Source: Streptomyces sp. LHD-70
GTDB lineage: Bacteria > Actinomycetota > Actinomycetes > Streptomycetales > Streptomycetaceae
Length of the DNA stretch: 64,000 nucleotides
Assembly: GCF_031157275.1 (NCBI RefSeq)
Contig: NZ_JAVIFW010000017.1
Coordinates: 1-64,000 of the forward strand
Reading direction: 5' to 3'
A model generated the notes under the pieces. It was not told where the DNA came from. It saw only the letters and a list, made by a program, of their open reading frames with translations, and did not search any database. Each line of letters begins with the position of its first letter. The stretch's first letter is position 1. This document shows positions 16,421 to 25,451 of the stretch, piece after piece. Made by a program: the position numbers and the translations under genes.

Positions 16421-16475
16421 TCACTTGACGGCTCAGCCCATGTCCTCCGGTAGCGCGCACTCATAGGCTGGGGTC

Positions 16476-17411
16476 ATGTTGGTCCCCGTCGCCCTGCTCA
16501 TGCTCGGCGCGCTGACCGCCGTCGTGGGCCCCAGACTCCTTGCACGCGCCGAGTGGCCGGAGCGCGAACCCGTGGTCGCGCTGTGGGTGTGGCAGTGCGT
16601 GATCGCGACCGTGCTGCTGTGCTGCGCGCTGTCCATGACGCTGAGCGCCGCCGCGGCCTGGCAGGCAGTACGAGGACAGCTCTTCGCGCCCGCCCCACAA
16701 GGCGTCGTCGAGGCGTACGCCCTGTCGGCCGCGGGCCCTTGGGCCGCCGCCACCGCAGTCGCGCTCGCCCTCGGCGGGGTGTGGACCGCTGCGATGCTGA
16801 GCCGCGAGGTGTTCCGGGCGCGCGTCCGCCGCCGCGCGCGCCGGGCCGAACTCCTCGTACGCTCCCCACTGCTGCCCGGCGAGGAGCCCGGCACGGACCG
16901 CCTGGTCGTTCTGGAAGGTGAGCGTCCGGATGCCTGGTGGCTGCCCGGCACGGCGCCCCAACTGGTCATCACCACCGCCGCGTTGCGCCGCCTGAAGGGC
17001 CGTCAGCTCGATGCGGTCCTCGCCCACGAGCAGGGCCATGCGCAGGCCCGCCACGACTGGCTGCTGCACTGCTCGGGCGCGCTCGCCAACGGCTTTCCGC
17101 AGGTACGGGTCTTCGCGTCGTTCCGCGACGAGATGCACCGGCTCGTGGAGTTGGCGGCGGACGACGTGGCCTCGCGCCGCTTCGGGCGCCTGACGATCGC
17201 GCTCGCCCTGGTCGAACTGAACGAGCACCGGGGTGTGTTCGGCCCCTGCCCCGGCACGATGGCCGAAGTGCCGCAGCGCGTGCAGCGGTTGCTGTCGCCG
17301 CTGCCCCGGCTCACCGCGGGCTGCCGCCTGCGTCTGACCGCGGCGGCCGCTCTTGTTCCGGTGGTCCCGGTGCTGATCGCGTTCGTTCCGGGTCTGAGCG
17401 CCCTCGGCTGA
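16476..17411 (+). CDS. M56-family membrane metallopeptidase
   Basis: A 311-residue protein of the BlaR1/M56 type: two N-terminal membrane helices, a cytoplasmic loop with the zinc motif HEQGHAQARHD (about residue 187), a distal ELAADD segment (about residue 225) providing the third ligand, and C-terminal hydrophobic segments. M56 proteins usually sit next to a BlaI/MecI repressor that they cleave; no such gene is adjacent here, so its target is unknown. The upstream repeats at 16343 and 16400 may belong to its control region. Confidence 0.85.
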   Translation: MLVPVALLMLGALTAVVGPRLLARAEWPEREPVVALWVWQCVIATVLLCCALSMTLSAAAAWQAVRGQLFAPAPQGVVEAYALSAAGPWAAATAVALALGGVWTAAMLSREVFRARVRRRARRAELLVRSPLLPGEEPGTDRLVVLEGERPDAWWLPGTAPQLVITTAALRRLKGRQLDAVLAHEQGHAQARHDWLLHCSGALANGFPQVRVFASFRDEMHRLVELAADDVASRRFGRLTIALALVELNEHRGVFGPCPGTMAEVPQRVQRLLSPLPRLTAGCRLRLTAAAALVPVVPVLIAFVPGLSALG

Positions 17412-17477
17412 GCCGCGCCGCCCATTCCTCCCGTTCGGCTCTGGCCCGTACGGGCGCGCGTCGGCGAGGATCTTCGT

Positions 17478-18188
17478 ATGCACTCCGCACCACGCCCCGA
17501 CGCGCCCCAGAACTCCCCCGCGGCGGAAGGTCCGTCGGCGCCGCTTGCCGGGCGGGCGGGCCGAGTCTCCGCCGCCGTGCTCGGGGTGCTGACCGCTCTG
17601 CTGGTCGGCGCCGTGGCGGCCGACTGGGCGCCGCTGCTCGACGCCGACGCCTCGCTCGCCCGCGCCACCCACCGCTGGGCCGTCGAGGATCCGACGCTGA
17701 CCCAGACCAACCGGATCCTCACCGACTGGATCTGGGACACGTGGACGATGCGCGCGCTGTGCACGGTCCTGGTCGTCTGGCTGTGGTGGCTCGGCGACCG
17801 GCGGCTCGCCGTGTGGGTGGGCGCGAGCTGCCTCTTCGCGACGCTGCTGCAGCAGGGCCTGAAGGCGGCCGTCGGGCGGGAGCGGCCGACGTGGCCGGAC
17901 CCGGTCGACAGCGCCCACTTCGCGGCGTTCCCGTCCGGGCACGCGATGACGGCTACGGTCGTCGGCGGCCTCGTCCTGTGGGTCCTCGCCCTCCGTCACG
18001 TGGGCCGCGCGGTATGGCGCACGGCGCTCACGGTGACGACCGTCTCGGTCCTCGGCGTGGGCTGGACCCGAGTCTGGCTCGGCGTCCACTGGCCATCGGA
18101 CGTCCTGGGCGGCTGGCTCATCGGCACACTCCTGGTCCTGCTCACGGCGGTGCTGTACGGCCGGACGGCGCGAGCGGGACGTCCCTGA
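17478..18188 (+). CDS. PAP2-superfamily membrane phosphatase
   Basis: A 236-residue type 2 phosphatidic acid phosphatase-like protein with about six membrane helices. The three catalytic motifs are intact: KAAVGRERP (about residue 133), PSGH (about residue 154) and TRVWLGVHWPSD (about residue 198). Such proteins dephosphorylate lipid phosphates, including undecaprenyl diphosphate, at the outer face of the membrane. The last codon and stop overlap the beginning of a roughly 100-base repeat copy at 18187. It is not in an obvious operon. Confidence 0.88.
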   Translation: MHSAPRPDAPQNSPAAEGPSAPLAGRAGRVSAAVLGVLTALLVGAVAADWAPLLDADASLARATHRWAVEDPTLTQTNRILTDWIWDTWTMRALCTVLVVWLWWLGDRRLAVWVGASCLFATLLQQGLKAAVGRERPTWPDPVDSAHFAAFPSGHAMTATVVGGLVLWVLALRHVGRAVWRTALTVTTVSVLGVGWTRVWLGVHWPSDVLGGWLIGTLLVLLTAVLYGRTARAGRP

Positions 18189-18459
18189 CGGGCCGCGGTT
18201 CCCGCCGAACGACCGGACCGGGACGGGACGTTCTCGACCAGGCCAGGCCGGGCCGGGCCGGAGCACCGAGGACCCGCGCACGCGGCGCGCCCTGCCTGCG
18301 CCTCCCGTCACCAACACGGGCAGGCCCCGGAAACCGCCCTGCGCGCCGGACGCCGCAGACGGGCCGCGGTTTCCCGCCGAACGGCCGGACCGGGACAGGC
18401 CGTTCTTGCCCGGGCCGGGCCGGGCCGGGGCGCCGAGGACCAGCGCACACGGCGCGCTT
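18187..18459. repeat. Imperfect direct repeat of about 100 bases, two copies
   Basis: A copy at about 18187-18291 and another at about 18358-18459 share the order GACGGGCCGCGGTT, CCCGCCGAACG, CCGGACCGGGAC, several GGCCGGGCC blocks and GCACACGGCGCGC-like ends. The first copy includes the PAP2 stop codon. The 407-base gap up to the HAD gene contains no gene that I can support. Confidence 0.75.
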
Positions 18460-18595
18460 GCCGTGACCGTGCCGCCCGTTCGCCTGCGCGGGGGCCAGCG
18501 CCGTCAGCCGGCCAGTACCGCGATCCGTTGTACGGGAGCCGGAGGCCGCCCCCGCGTTCTTGACCGGGTTGGGCGTGGGCGCTGAGGATCGGGGG

Positions 18596-19291
18596 ATGGC
18601 GATCAAGGGTGTGCTGTTCGACTTCTCCGGAACCCTGCTGCGTCTCGAGTCCACCGAGTCCTGGCTGCGCGCCACTCTGGACGCGTCCGAACTGACCGTT
18701 GCCGACGAGGAGTTCAGGCACTACGTCGCCGAGCTGGAAGCCGTCGGCGCGCTGCCCGGCGGCACGCCTCCCGGTACGGTCCCCGCGCACCTGGAGGAGC
18801 TGTATGCCACCCGGGACGTCAGCGCCGAGCTGCACCGCGCGGCGTTCACCGGTCTGTCCCGCGAGGTGGCCCTGCCGGCGCCCGGCCTCCACGAGGCGCT
18901 GTACGACCGCCACAGGACTCCGGCCGCCTGGCGTCCCTACCCGGACACCGCCGACGTGCTCGCCGCACTCAAGGAGCGCGGACTGCTCGTCGGCGTGGTC
19001 AGCAACATCGGCTGGGACCTGCGGCCCGTCTTCCGCACGCACGGCCTCGACCGGTACGTCGACACGTACGTCCTGTCGTACGAACACGGCGTGCAGAAGC
19101 CCGATCCGCGGCTGTTCGCGGTGGCCTGTCAGGCACTCGGGGTGGCGCCGGAGGACGCGTTGATGGTGGGTGACGACCGGCGGGCGGACGGGGGCGCCGC
19201 CCGGCTCGGCTGCTCGGTGCACTTCGTGGACCACCTGCCGGTGGAGCAGCGCCCGGCGGGTCTGGAACCGGTGCTCGCACTCCTCGACTGA
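18596..19291 (+). CDS. HAD-superfamily hydrolase
   Basis: A 231-residue haloacid-dehalogenase-type phosphatase. Motif I is unusual: FDFSGTLLRLE (about residue 8), with serine in place of the common glycine after the nucleophilic Asp-x pair D-F-S-G-T-L; motif II is VVSNIGWD, motif III the lysine of HGVQKPDPRLF, and motif IV GDDRRADGGAARLG. Helical cap inserted after motif I (C1 cap). The substrate is unknown. The ATG at 18596 was preferred because similarity starts with GVLFDFSGT. It is followed closely by the TmrB-like and RNA ligase-like genes. Confidence 0.85.
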   Translation: MAIKGVLFDFSGTLLRLESTESWLRATLDASELTVADEEFRHYVAELEAVGALPGGTPPGTVPAHLEELYATRDVSAELHRAAFTGLSREVALPAPGLHEALYDRHRTPAAWRPYPDTADVLAALKERGLLVGVVSNIGWDLRPVFRTHGLDRYVDTYVLSYEHGVQKPDPRLFAVACQALGVAPEDALMVGDDRRADGGAARLGCSVHFVDHLPVEQRPAGLEPVLALLD

Positions 19292-19334
19292 GCCCGCGCG
19301 CCCGGCAGTTCGGGCCCGGTGCTACGGTCCCGGG

Positions 19335-19883
19335 ATGATCGTCTGGATCAACGGCGCCTTCGGCAGCGGCAAGACGACCCTGGTCGCGCACCTGCGCAGG
19401 CGGCTGCCCGAGGCGCTGGTCTTCGACCCCGAGGACGTCGGCCAGGTGCTCAGCCGCATCGTCGACGTACCCACCGGGAACTTTCAGGATCTGCCGCTGT
19501 GGCGCCGCCAGGTCGCGGAGCTTGGCCTCGGCCTGGTCGCGGAGTACGAGCGTCCGCTCCTTGTGCCGATGACGCTGGTCGATCCCCGGTACGCGGCGGA
19601 GGTCTTCGGCGCCTTCGACCGTGCCGGGGTCACGCTGCACCACTTCTTCCTGCGCGTGCCGCCCGAGGAGCTGGAGCGCCGGATCGAGGAGCGCACGGTC
19701 GCGCCCGGCGACCCGGAGCGTGACGCCGCCGCCAGGCGCTGGTGCCGGGCCATGATCGAACCGTGCACGGCCGCCGTCGCCACGCTGCCCGAGCGGACGG
19801 TCCTCCTGGACGGGCTGCTGCCCGAACAGCGCCTGGTGGACGAGGTGTTGGGCCACCTGGACGCGCAGGTCGCCCCGGCGTGA
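19335..19883 (+). CDS. TmrB-like P-loop ATP-binding protein
   Basis: A 182-residue P-loop protein. The Walker A region IVWINGAFGSGKTTL starts at residue 2, followed by FDPEDVGQVL, DLPLWRRQVA and LLVPMTLVDPRY. This order and wording closely follow TmrB, the Bacillus subtilis tunicamycin-resistance protein, as I remember it. Whether this one confers resistance or acts on another small molecule is not known; kinase activity on a nucleoside-like compound is a reasonable guess. Its stop overlaps the GTG of the next gene as GTGA. Confidence 0.75.
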   Translation: MIVWINGAFGSGKTTLVAHLRRRLPEALVFDPEDVGQVLSRIVDVPTGNFQDLPLWRRQVAELGLGLVAEYERPLLVPMTLVDPRYAAEVFGAFDRAGVTLHHFFLRVPPEELERRIEERTVAPGDPERDAAARRWCRAMIEPCTAAVATLPERTVLLDGLLPEQRLVDEVLGHLDAQVAPA

Positions 19884-20419
19884 GCGGCACGGACGAGGAC
19901 GCGCACGGCTGGCCGGACCGTCCCGGTGACACCGCGCTCACCATCAAGGTGCCCGCGGCCGACCCACTGGTGCGGGCTCCCTTCCCCGCGCATGTCACGG
20001 TGCTCTACCCCTTTCTGCACGCGAGCCGCATCGACGCGGCGACGGACGCACGGCTCGGCACGCTCTTCGCCGGGCACGAGGCGTTCGAGCTGACCTTCGC
20101 CGAGTTCGGCCGCTACCCCGGTGTGCTGTACCTGGACCCGTGGCCGCACGACCCGGTCACCGCCCTCACCAAGCAGCTCATGGAGTGCTGGCCGGAGGCG
20201 GTGCCGTACCGCGGGATCTTCGGCGCGAGCCCGTTGGCGCCGCATCTGACCCTCGCCAACGACGCAGGCCCGGACACCTGCCGTTCCGCGTACGACGCGC
20301 TGGAGGCCGAACTGGCGCCGACGCTGCCGCTGACCGCGCCCGTGACCGCCGTCGACCTGATCGTCTGGGACGGCACGGGCTGGCGGGACCGCACGGCGTA
20401 CCCGCTGCGGCAGGCCTGA
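19880..20419 (+). CDS. 2'-5' RNA ligase-superfamily (2H phosphoesterase) protein
   Basis: A 179-residue protein with two HxT motifs, HVTVLYPF (about residue 38) and HLTLAN (about residue 119), the catalytic pair of the 2H phosphoesterase fold. Family members hydrolyse or form 2'-5' or cyclic phosphate bonds in RNA and nucleotides. The GTG start overlaps the stop of the TmrB-like gene, so it is likely co-translated with that P-loop protein. The combination of a P-loop kinase-like protein and a 2H phosphoesterase is reminiscent of nucleotide or RNA-end processing, but this is inference. Confidence 0.82.
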   Translation: MSGTDEDAHGWPDRPGDTALTIKVPAADPLVRAPFPAHVTVLYPFLHASRIDAATDARLGTLFAGHEAFELTFAEFGRYPGVLYLDPWPHDPVTALTKQLMECWPEAVPYRGIFGASPLAPHLTLANDAGPDTCRSAYDALEAELAPTLPLTAPVTAVDLIVWDGTGWRDRTAYPLRQA

Positions 20420-20432
20420 CCAGGGGCGACGC

Positions 20433-20780
20433 TCAGGCGACCGGGTTCTCGATCAGGGTGACGCGGTTGCCGTCCGGGTCCTCGACGGCGGCGAAGCGGA
20501 CGCGCTGCGCGCCGGGCGCGACCGGGCCTGGGGTGATCTCGCGGGCCACGAGGTCCGCGAGGGCCTTGTCGAGGTCGTCCACGACGAGGTTCACCAGGGT
20601 GCTGCCGGCCTGCTCGGGCGCCTGGAAGACCTGCAGCCAGGCGTACGGCGCGATGTGCCAGTCGGCGAGGCCGGGCATCGGGCGGGCGTCGGCGGGGCGG
20701 CCGAGGAGCCGCTCGTACCAGGCGACCGAGGCGTCGATGTCACGCACGGGGGCGACCGCGAGGACGTGGGTGAAGGACAT
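20433..20780 (-). CDS. VOC-family protein
   Basis: A 115-residue single-domain vicinal-oxygen-chelate protein. VAPVRDIDASVAWYERLLGR (about residues 10-29) and the C-terminal FAAVEDPDGNRVTLIEN with a possible metal-ligand glutamate are typical. The ATG at 20780 has AAAGG eight bases upstream; a GTG at 20786 is too close to it. Convergent with the RNA ligase-like gene. The substrate is unknown. Confidence 0.82.
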   Translation of the reverse strand: MSFTHVLAVAPVRDIDASVAWYERLLGRPADARPMPGLADWHIAPYAWLQVFQAPEQAGSTLVNLVVDDLDKALADLVAREITPGPVAPGAQRVRFAAVEDPDGNRVTLIENPVA

Positions 20781-20969
20781 GAGCACAGCCTTTCGCGTGG
20801 GTCGTACGAGGGTGCCGATGACGGAGCACCGTCCTCACCCTTACCGACTCCCCCGGCGCCTGCGACTTCGCCCCCGCTTCGGATGCGGCCTCGGACCACC
20901 CCTCCCTACACTGGCCAGCACGCCGACATATCCCGAAATAGTCGGCACGTACGGCAAGGAGCCGCCTCC

Positions 20970-21044
20970 ATGTCCAAGCGAGGGAACAAGCGCCGCGCCC
21001 GTAAGAAGAAGGGCGCCAACCACGGAAAGCGCCCCAACACCTGA
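20970..21044 (+). CDS. 50S ribosomal protein bL37
   Basis: A 24-residue, extremely basic peptide, MSKRGNKRRARKKKGANH followed by GKRPNT. It matches the small actinobacterial ribosomal protein bL37, found in mycobacterial 50S subunits as I recall. AAGGAG lies eight bases upstream of the ATG and a strong terminator follows, so it is a free-standing transcription unit. It is short enough to be missed by length-limited gene callers. Confidence 0.9.
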   Translation: MSKRGNKRRARKKKGANHGKRPNT

Positions 21045-21058
21045 GCGGTGAGCGCACT

Positions 21059-21090
21059 GCGGCCCCCGCCCGAGTTCGGGTGGGGGCCGC
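21059..21090 (+). terminator. Terminator hairpin after bL37
   Basis: GCGGCCCCCGCCC pairs with GGGTGGGGGCCGC (13 bp, one G-T) around the loop GAGTTC. No U-run follows, as is common in Streptomyces. It lies between the convergent bL37 and acyl-CoA dehydrogenase genes. Confidence 0.75.
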
Positions 21091-21117
21091 GGCGTACTCG
21101 CGTACAGGCCGGATGAT

Positions 21118-22344
<1,227 letters not shown>

Positions 22345-22365
22345 GCCCGTCCCCTCCAACACCTT

Positions 22366-22404
22366 GTTACTTGCGGTAACTCGAGTCTGTTACCCGCCAG
22401 TAGC
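22366..22404. promoter_or_regulatory. Double operator-like dyad between acyl-CoA dehydrogenase and tetR
   Basis: GTTACTTGCGGTAAC at 22366-22380 is an inverted repeat, and after TCGAGTCT a second element GTTACCCGCCAGTAG at 22389-22403 follows; GGTAAC and GTTACC also form an outer dyad. Read on the minus strand the second site is TACTGGCGGGTAAC. The arrangement just upstream of the dehydrogenase start suggests binding by the divergent TetR protein. Confidence 0.6.
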
Positions 22405-22507
22405 GCCTGTCAACTCCGCGGTGCCGTTCGATGCGTTCGAGGACCCGAACCGGCGGGTGCTACGTTGCGCGTTGCGTCACGGAATCGCACGGGCGGGGAG
22501 AAACACC

Positions 22508-23152
22508 ATGGACACGACTGAACGGACCGAGCAGGCCCTGGCGGCTGAGCGCCGCAAGCGGGAGCTGCTCGAGGCCGCCGACCGGGTCGTGCTGCGCGAC
22601 GGCCCCGGAGCGTCGATGAACGCCATCGCCGCCGAGGCCGGCATCACCAAGCCCATCCTGTACCGGCACTTCGGCGACAAGGGCGGGCTCTACGCGGCCC
22701 TCGCCAAGCGCCACACCGACGCGCTCCTCGCCTCTCTGCGCGCCGCCCTGGACGCCCCGTCGGAACGCCGCGCGCGCGTCGAGGCCACGCTCGACACGTA
22801 CCTCTCGGCCATCGAGGGTGCGCCGCAGGTCTACCGCTTCCTGATGCACCCCGCCGACGCCGCCTCGCCCGGCGAGCAGGGCTTCGACGTGGGCCGGCAC
22901 TCCGCGCCGCTGCTGCGCAGGCTGGGCGAGGAGCTGGCCGAGGTGATCGCGGAGCGGGTCGACCTCGGTTCGGACAGCGAGCGGCTCGCGCGGGTGTGGG
23001 GGCACGGGATCGTCGGCATGATGCATGCGGCGGGTGACTGGTGGCTGGGTGAACGGCCCTGCAGCCGGGCCGAGTTGGTGCGGGATCTGGCGGATCTGTT
23101 GTGGGGGCGGCTCGCTGCCGCGGGGAATCGTGAGGGGGGTCCTGGGTTCTGA
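22508..23152 (+). CDS. TetR-family transcriptional regulator
   Basis: A 214-residue TetR regulator. The DNA-binding helix-turn-helix spans about residues 17-62, with GASMNAIAAEAGITKPILYR followed by HFGDKGGLYAAL; the rest is the helical ligand-binding domain. It is divergent from the acyl-CoA dehydrogenase, whose start it probably controls through the dyads at 22366-22404; an acyl-CoA ligand is the expected effector. GGGGAG lies upstream of the ATG. Confidence 0.88.
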   Translation: MDTTERTEQALAAERRKRELLEAADRVVLRDGPGASMNAIAAEAGITKPILYRHFGDKGGLYAALAKRHTDALLASLRAALDAPSERRARVEATLDTYLSAIEGAPQVYRFLMHPADAASPGEQGFDVGRHSAPLLRRLGEELAEVIAERVDLGSDSERLARVWGHGIVGMMHAAGDWWLGERPCSRAELVRDLADLLWGRLAAAGNREGGPGF

Positions 23153-23225
23153 CCCGCACCGTCGGCTCGGTGCACGCCGGTCGCCCTGCGGGCTCGTCCT
23201 CAAACGCCGGACGGGCTCGTCTTGG

Positions 23226-23450
23226 TCCCCTCCCCGCCCCTTCCCGAAAGCTTGCAGCGGCTGTCGTTCGACTGACCCGCCGTCGTGGCTTGTCGCGCCC
23301 CGCGGCGGAGCCGCACATGTCACAGCCCCGCGCCCCTGAAAAACCAGCCCCTCCGGCGATTGAGATGGGGGTCCCCCTGCTCGAGCGGAGCCGAGAGCTT
23401 GGGGGAGGGTCTGGGGCGGAGCCCCAGTTCGGGAAGGGGCGGGGAGGGGA
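23226..23450. repeat. 225-bp intergenic element bounded by 23-bp perfect inverted repeats
   Basis: The left arm (23226-23248) runs from TCCCCTCCCCG to CTTCCCGAA and is exactly complementary to the right arm (23428-23450). Inside are the hairpin CTGGGGC-GGA-GCCCCAG (23411-23427) and CTTGGGGGAG. It sits between two convergent genes, where it may end transcription in both directions. Pieces of it recur at 11.85, 40.5 and 55.3 kb, so it belongs to a dispersed family. No gene lies within. Confidence 0.8.
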
Positions 23451-23460
23451 AAGAAGCGCG

Positions 23461-24024
23461 CTAGCCGAGTGCCCGCACGTCCACGCCCGCGCCCCAGGGT
23501 GCCCGCCGCGCCGCGCGCAATAGCCGGGCGCGACGCCAGTTGCCGAGACGGGACGGGTAGACCGTGCCCTCCAGGTGATCGCACTCATGCTGGAGGCACC
23601 GGGCGAACCAGCCCGTGCCCTCGATGCGGACCGGGGCGCCGTGGCGGTCCACGCCCTCGATCAGCGCGCGGTCGAAGCGCGGGGTCTGCGCCTCCAGGCC
23701 CGGCAGGGAGAGGCAGCCCTCGGGGCCGCGTACGGTGTCGCCGTCGGCGGCGATCAGGCGCGGGTTGACCACGTGCCCGAGGTGGCGGCGGTCCTCGTCG
23801 TCCGGGCAGTCGTAGACGAACACCCGCTGCGGGACGCCGACCTGGTTGGCGGCGAGGCCCACGCCCTCGGCGGCGTACATGGTCGCGAACATGTCGTCGA
23901 TCAGGGCGGACAGTTCGGGGCCGAACTCGGTGACGTCCTCGCAGGGCCCGTGCAGCACGGGGTCGCCGAGCAGGGTCAGGGGCCGTACGCGCCCGGAACT
24001 GCCGGGGATCGATCCGTGTCGCAT
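23461..24024 (-). CDS. def: Peptide deformylase
   Basis: A 187-residue deformylase that removes the N-formyl group from nascent proteins. All three family motifs are present: GVGLAANQ (about residue 54), EGCLSLPG (about residue 102) with the metal-binding cysteine, and QHECDHLEG (about residue 144) with the two metal histidines and catalytic glutamate. The sequence MRHGSIPG is the usual start for this Streptomyces subfamily, although no strong ribosome binding site precedes it. It is divergent from murT. Confidence 0.92.
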   Translation of the reverse strand: MRHGSIPGSSGRVRPLTLLGDPVLHGPCEDVTEFGPELSALIDDMFATMYAAEGVGLAANQVGVPQRVFVYDCPDDEDRRHLGHVVNPRLIAADGDTVRGPEGCLSLPGLEAQTPRFDRALIEGVDRHGAPVRIEGTGWFARCLQHECDHLEGTVYPSRLGNWRRARLLRAARRAPWGAGVDVRALG

Positions 24025-24162
24025 AGCGGTCAAGGGTACGTTCCGGTGTATTGCGGCGGGCGTCACGGTGCCGCAGTTCGGGCAGCGGCGGGGATCTCGA
24101 TAGGCTGATGCGACCAGTGCCGGGGGCAGGCGCGGCGCCGGAAGCAAGGAGGAACAAGGACG

Positions 24163-25410
24163 ATGGCAGCAAACCCGGGTGGTGTGGACCCGCTGTCGCC
24201 GCGGGCCAAGCTGGCCGTGACGGCCGGCAAGGCGGCCGCGGCGGTGTCGCGGGCGGCCGGCCGCGGCAGCGGTTCGGTGATCGGCGGCCGTGTGGCCCTG
24301 AGGCTCGACCCGGATCTGCTCGGCCGGCTCGCCCAGCACCTCGATGTGGTGCTGGTCTCGGCGACCAACGGCAAGACCACCACCACGCGACTCATCGCGG
24401 AGGCGCTCGGCGCCGCCGGGCCCGTGGTGTCCAACGCGCTCGGCGCGAACATGCCCGCGGGCATCACCTCGGCGCTCGCCGGTGGTTCGGACGCCAAGTT
24501 CGGTGTGATCGAGGTCGACGAGAAGTACCTCGCCGGAGTCGCGCGCGACGTGGCCCCGAAGGCCATCGCCCTGCTCAACCTCTCCCGCGACCAGCTCGAC
24601 CGGGCCGCCGAGACCCGCATGCTGGCCGAGAGGTGGCGCGAGGGCCTGGCCGGCTCCAAGGCCACGATCATCGCCAACGCCGACGACCCGCTCGTGGTGT
24701 GGGCCGCGTCCTCCTCGCCGAACGTGGTGTGGGTCGCGGCGGGCCAGGAGTGGAAGGACGACGCCTGGTCCTGCCCGTCCTGCGGTGGCGTGATGCAGCG
24801 CCCCGGCGACGACTGGTTCTGCGGCGAGTGCGGTTTCCGCCGCCCCGCGCCGAGCTGGGCGCTCAACGGCGACCACGTGCTCGACCCGCACGGCTCCGCC
24901 TGGCCGATCCAGCTCCAGCTGCCCGGCCGCGCCAACAAGGCCAACGCCACCAGCTCCGCCGCCGTCGCCGCCGCCTTCGGGGTGCCGCCGCAGGTCGCCC
25001 TGGAGCGGATGTACCAGGTGCAGGCGGTCGCCGGACGGTACGACGTCGTGCAGTTCATGAACCGCGACCTGCGGCTGCTGCTCGCGAAGAACCCGGCCGG
25101 CTGGCTGGAGACGTTCTCGCTGATCGACCCGCCGCCCACGCCGGTGATCCTCTCGGTGAACGCGCGCGGCGCCGACGGCACGGACACCTCCTGGCTGTGG
25201 GACGTCGACTACACCCGTCTCGCCGGGCACCCGATCTTCGTGATCGGCGACCGCAAGCTGGACCTGGCCGTACGCCTCGAAGTGGCCGGTCTGGAGTTCC
25301 GGGTCTGCGACAGCGTCGACGAGGCCGTGCAGCTGGCTCCGCCCGGACGGATCGAGGCGATCGCCAACTACACCGCCTTCCAGGACCTGCGCCGCCGCGT
25401 CGGCAACTGA
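24163..25410 (+). CDS. murT: Lipid II isoglutaminyl synthase, MurT subunit
   Basis: A 415-residue Mur-ligase-related protein that, with GatD, amidates the alpha-carboxyl of D-glutamate in the peptidoglycan stem. The ATP-binding loop is SATNGKTTTTRL (about residue 66). The zinc-ribbon insert CPSCGG...CGECG (about residues 204-226) and the C-terminal Mur ligase C-type DUF1727 domain are diagnostic. AAGGAGG lies ten bases upstream of the ATG. gatD follows after 41 bases, in the same operon, and a strong terminator follows gatD. Confidence 0.95.
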   Translation: MAANPGGVDPLSPRAKLAVTAGKAAAAVSRAAGRGSGSVIGGRVALRLDPDLLGRLAQHLDVVLVSATNGKTTTTRLIAEALGAAGPVVSNALGANMPAGITSALAGGSDAKFGVIEVDEKYLAGVARDVAPKAIALLNLSRDQLDRAAETRMLAERWREGLAGSKATIIANADDPLVVWAASSSPNVVWVAAGQEWKDDAWSCPSCGGVMQRPGDDWFCGECGFRRPAPSWALNGDHVLDPHGSAWPIQLQLPGRANKANATSSAAVAAAFGVPPQVALERMYQVQAVAGRYDVVQFMNRDLRLLLAKNPAGWLETFSLIDPPPTPVILSVNARGADGTDTSWLWDVDYTRLAGHPIFVIGDRKLDLAVRLEVAGLEFRVCDSVDEAVQLAPPGRIEAIANYTAFQDLRRRVGN

Positions 25411-25451
25411 CCCGCGCCTCAAGGCACTTCAAGGATTGAGGACCATCAAGC

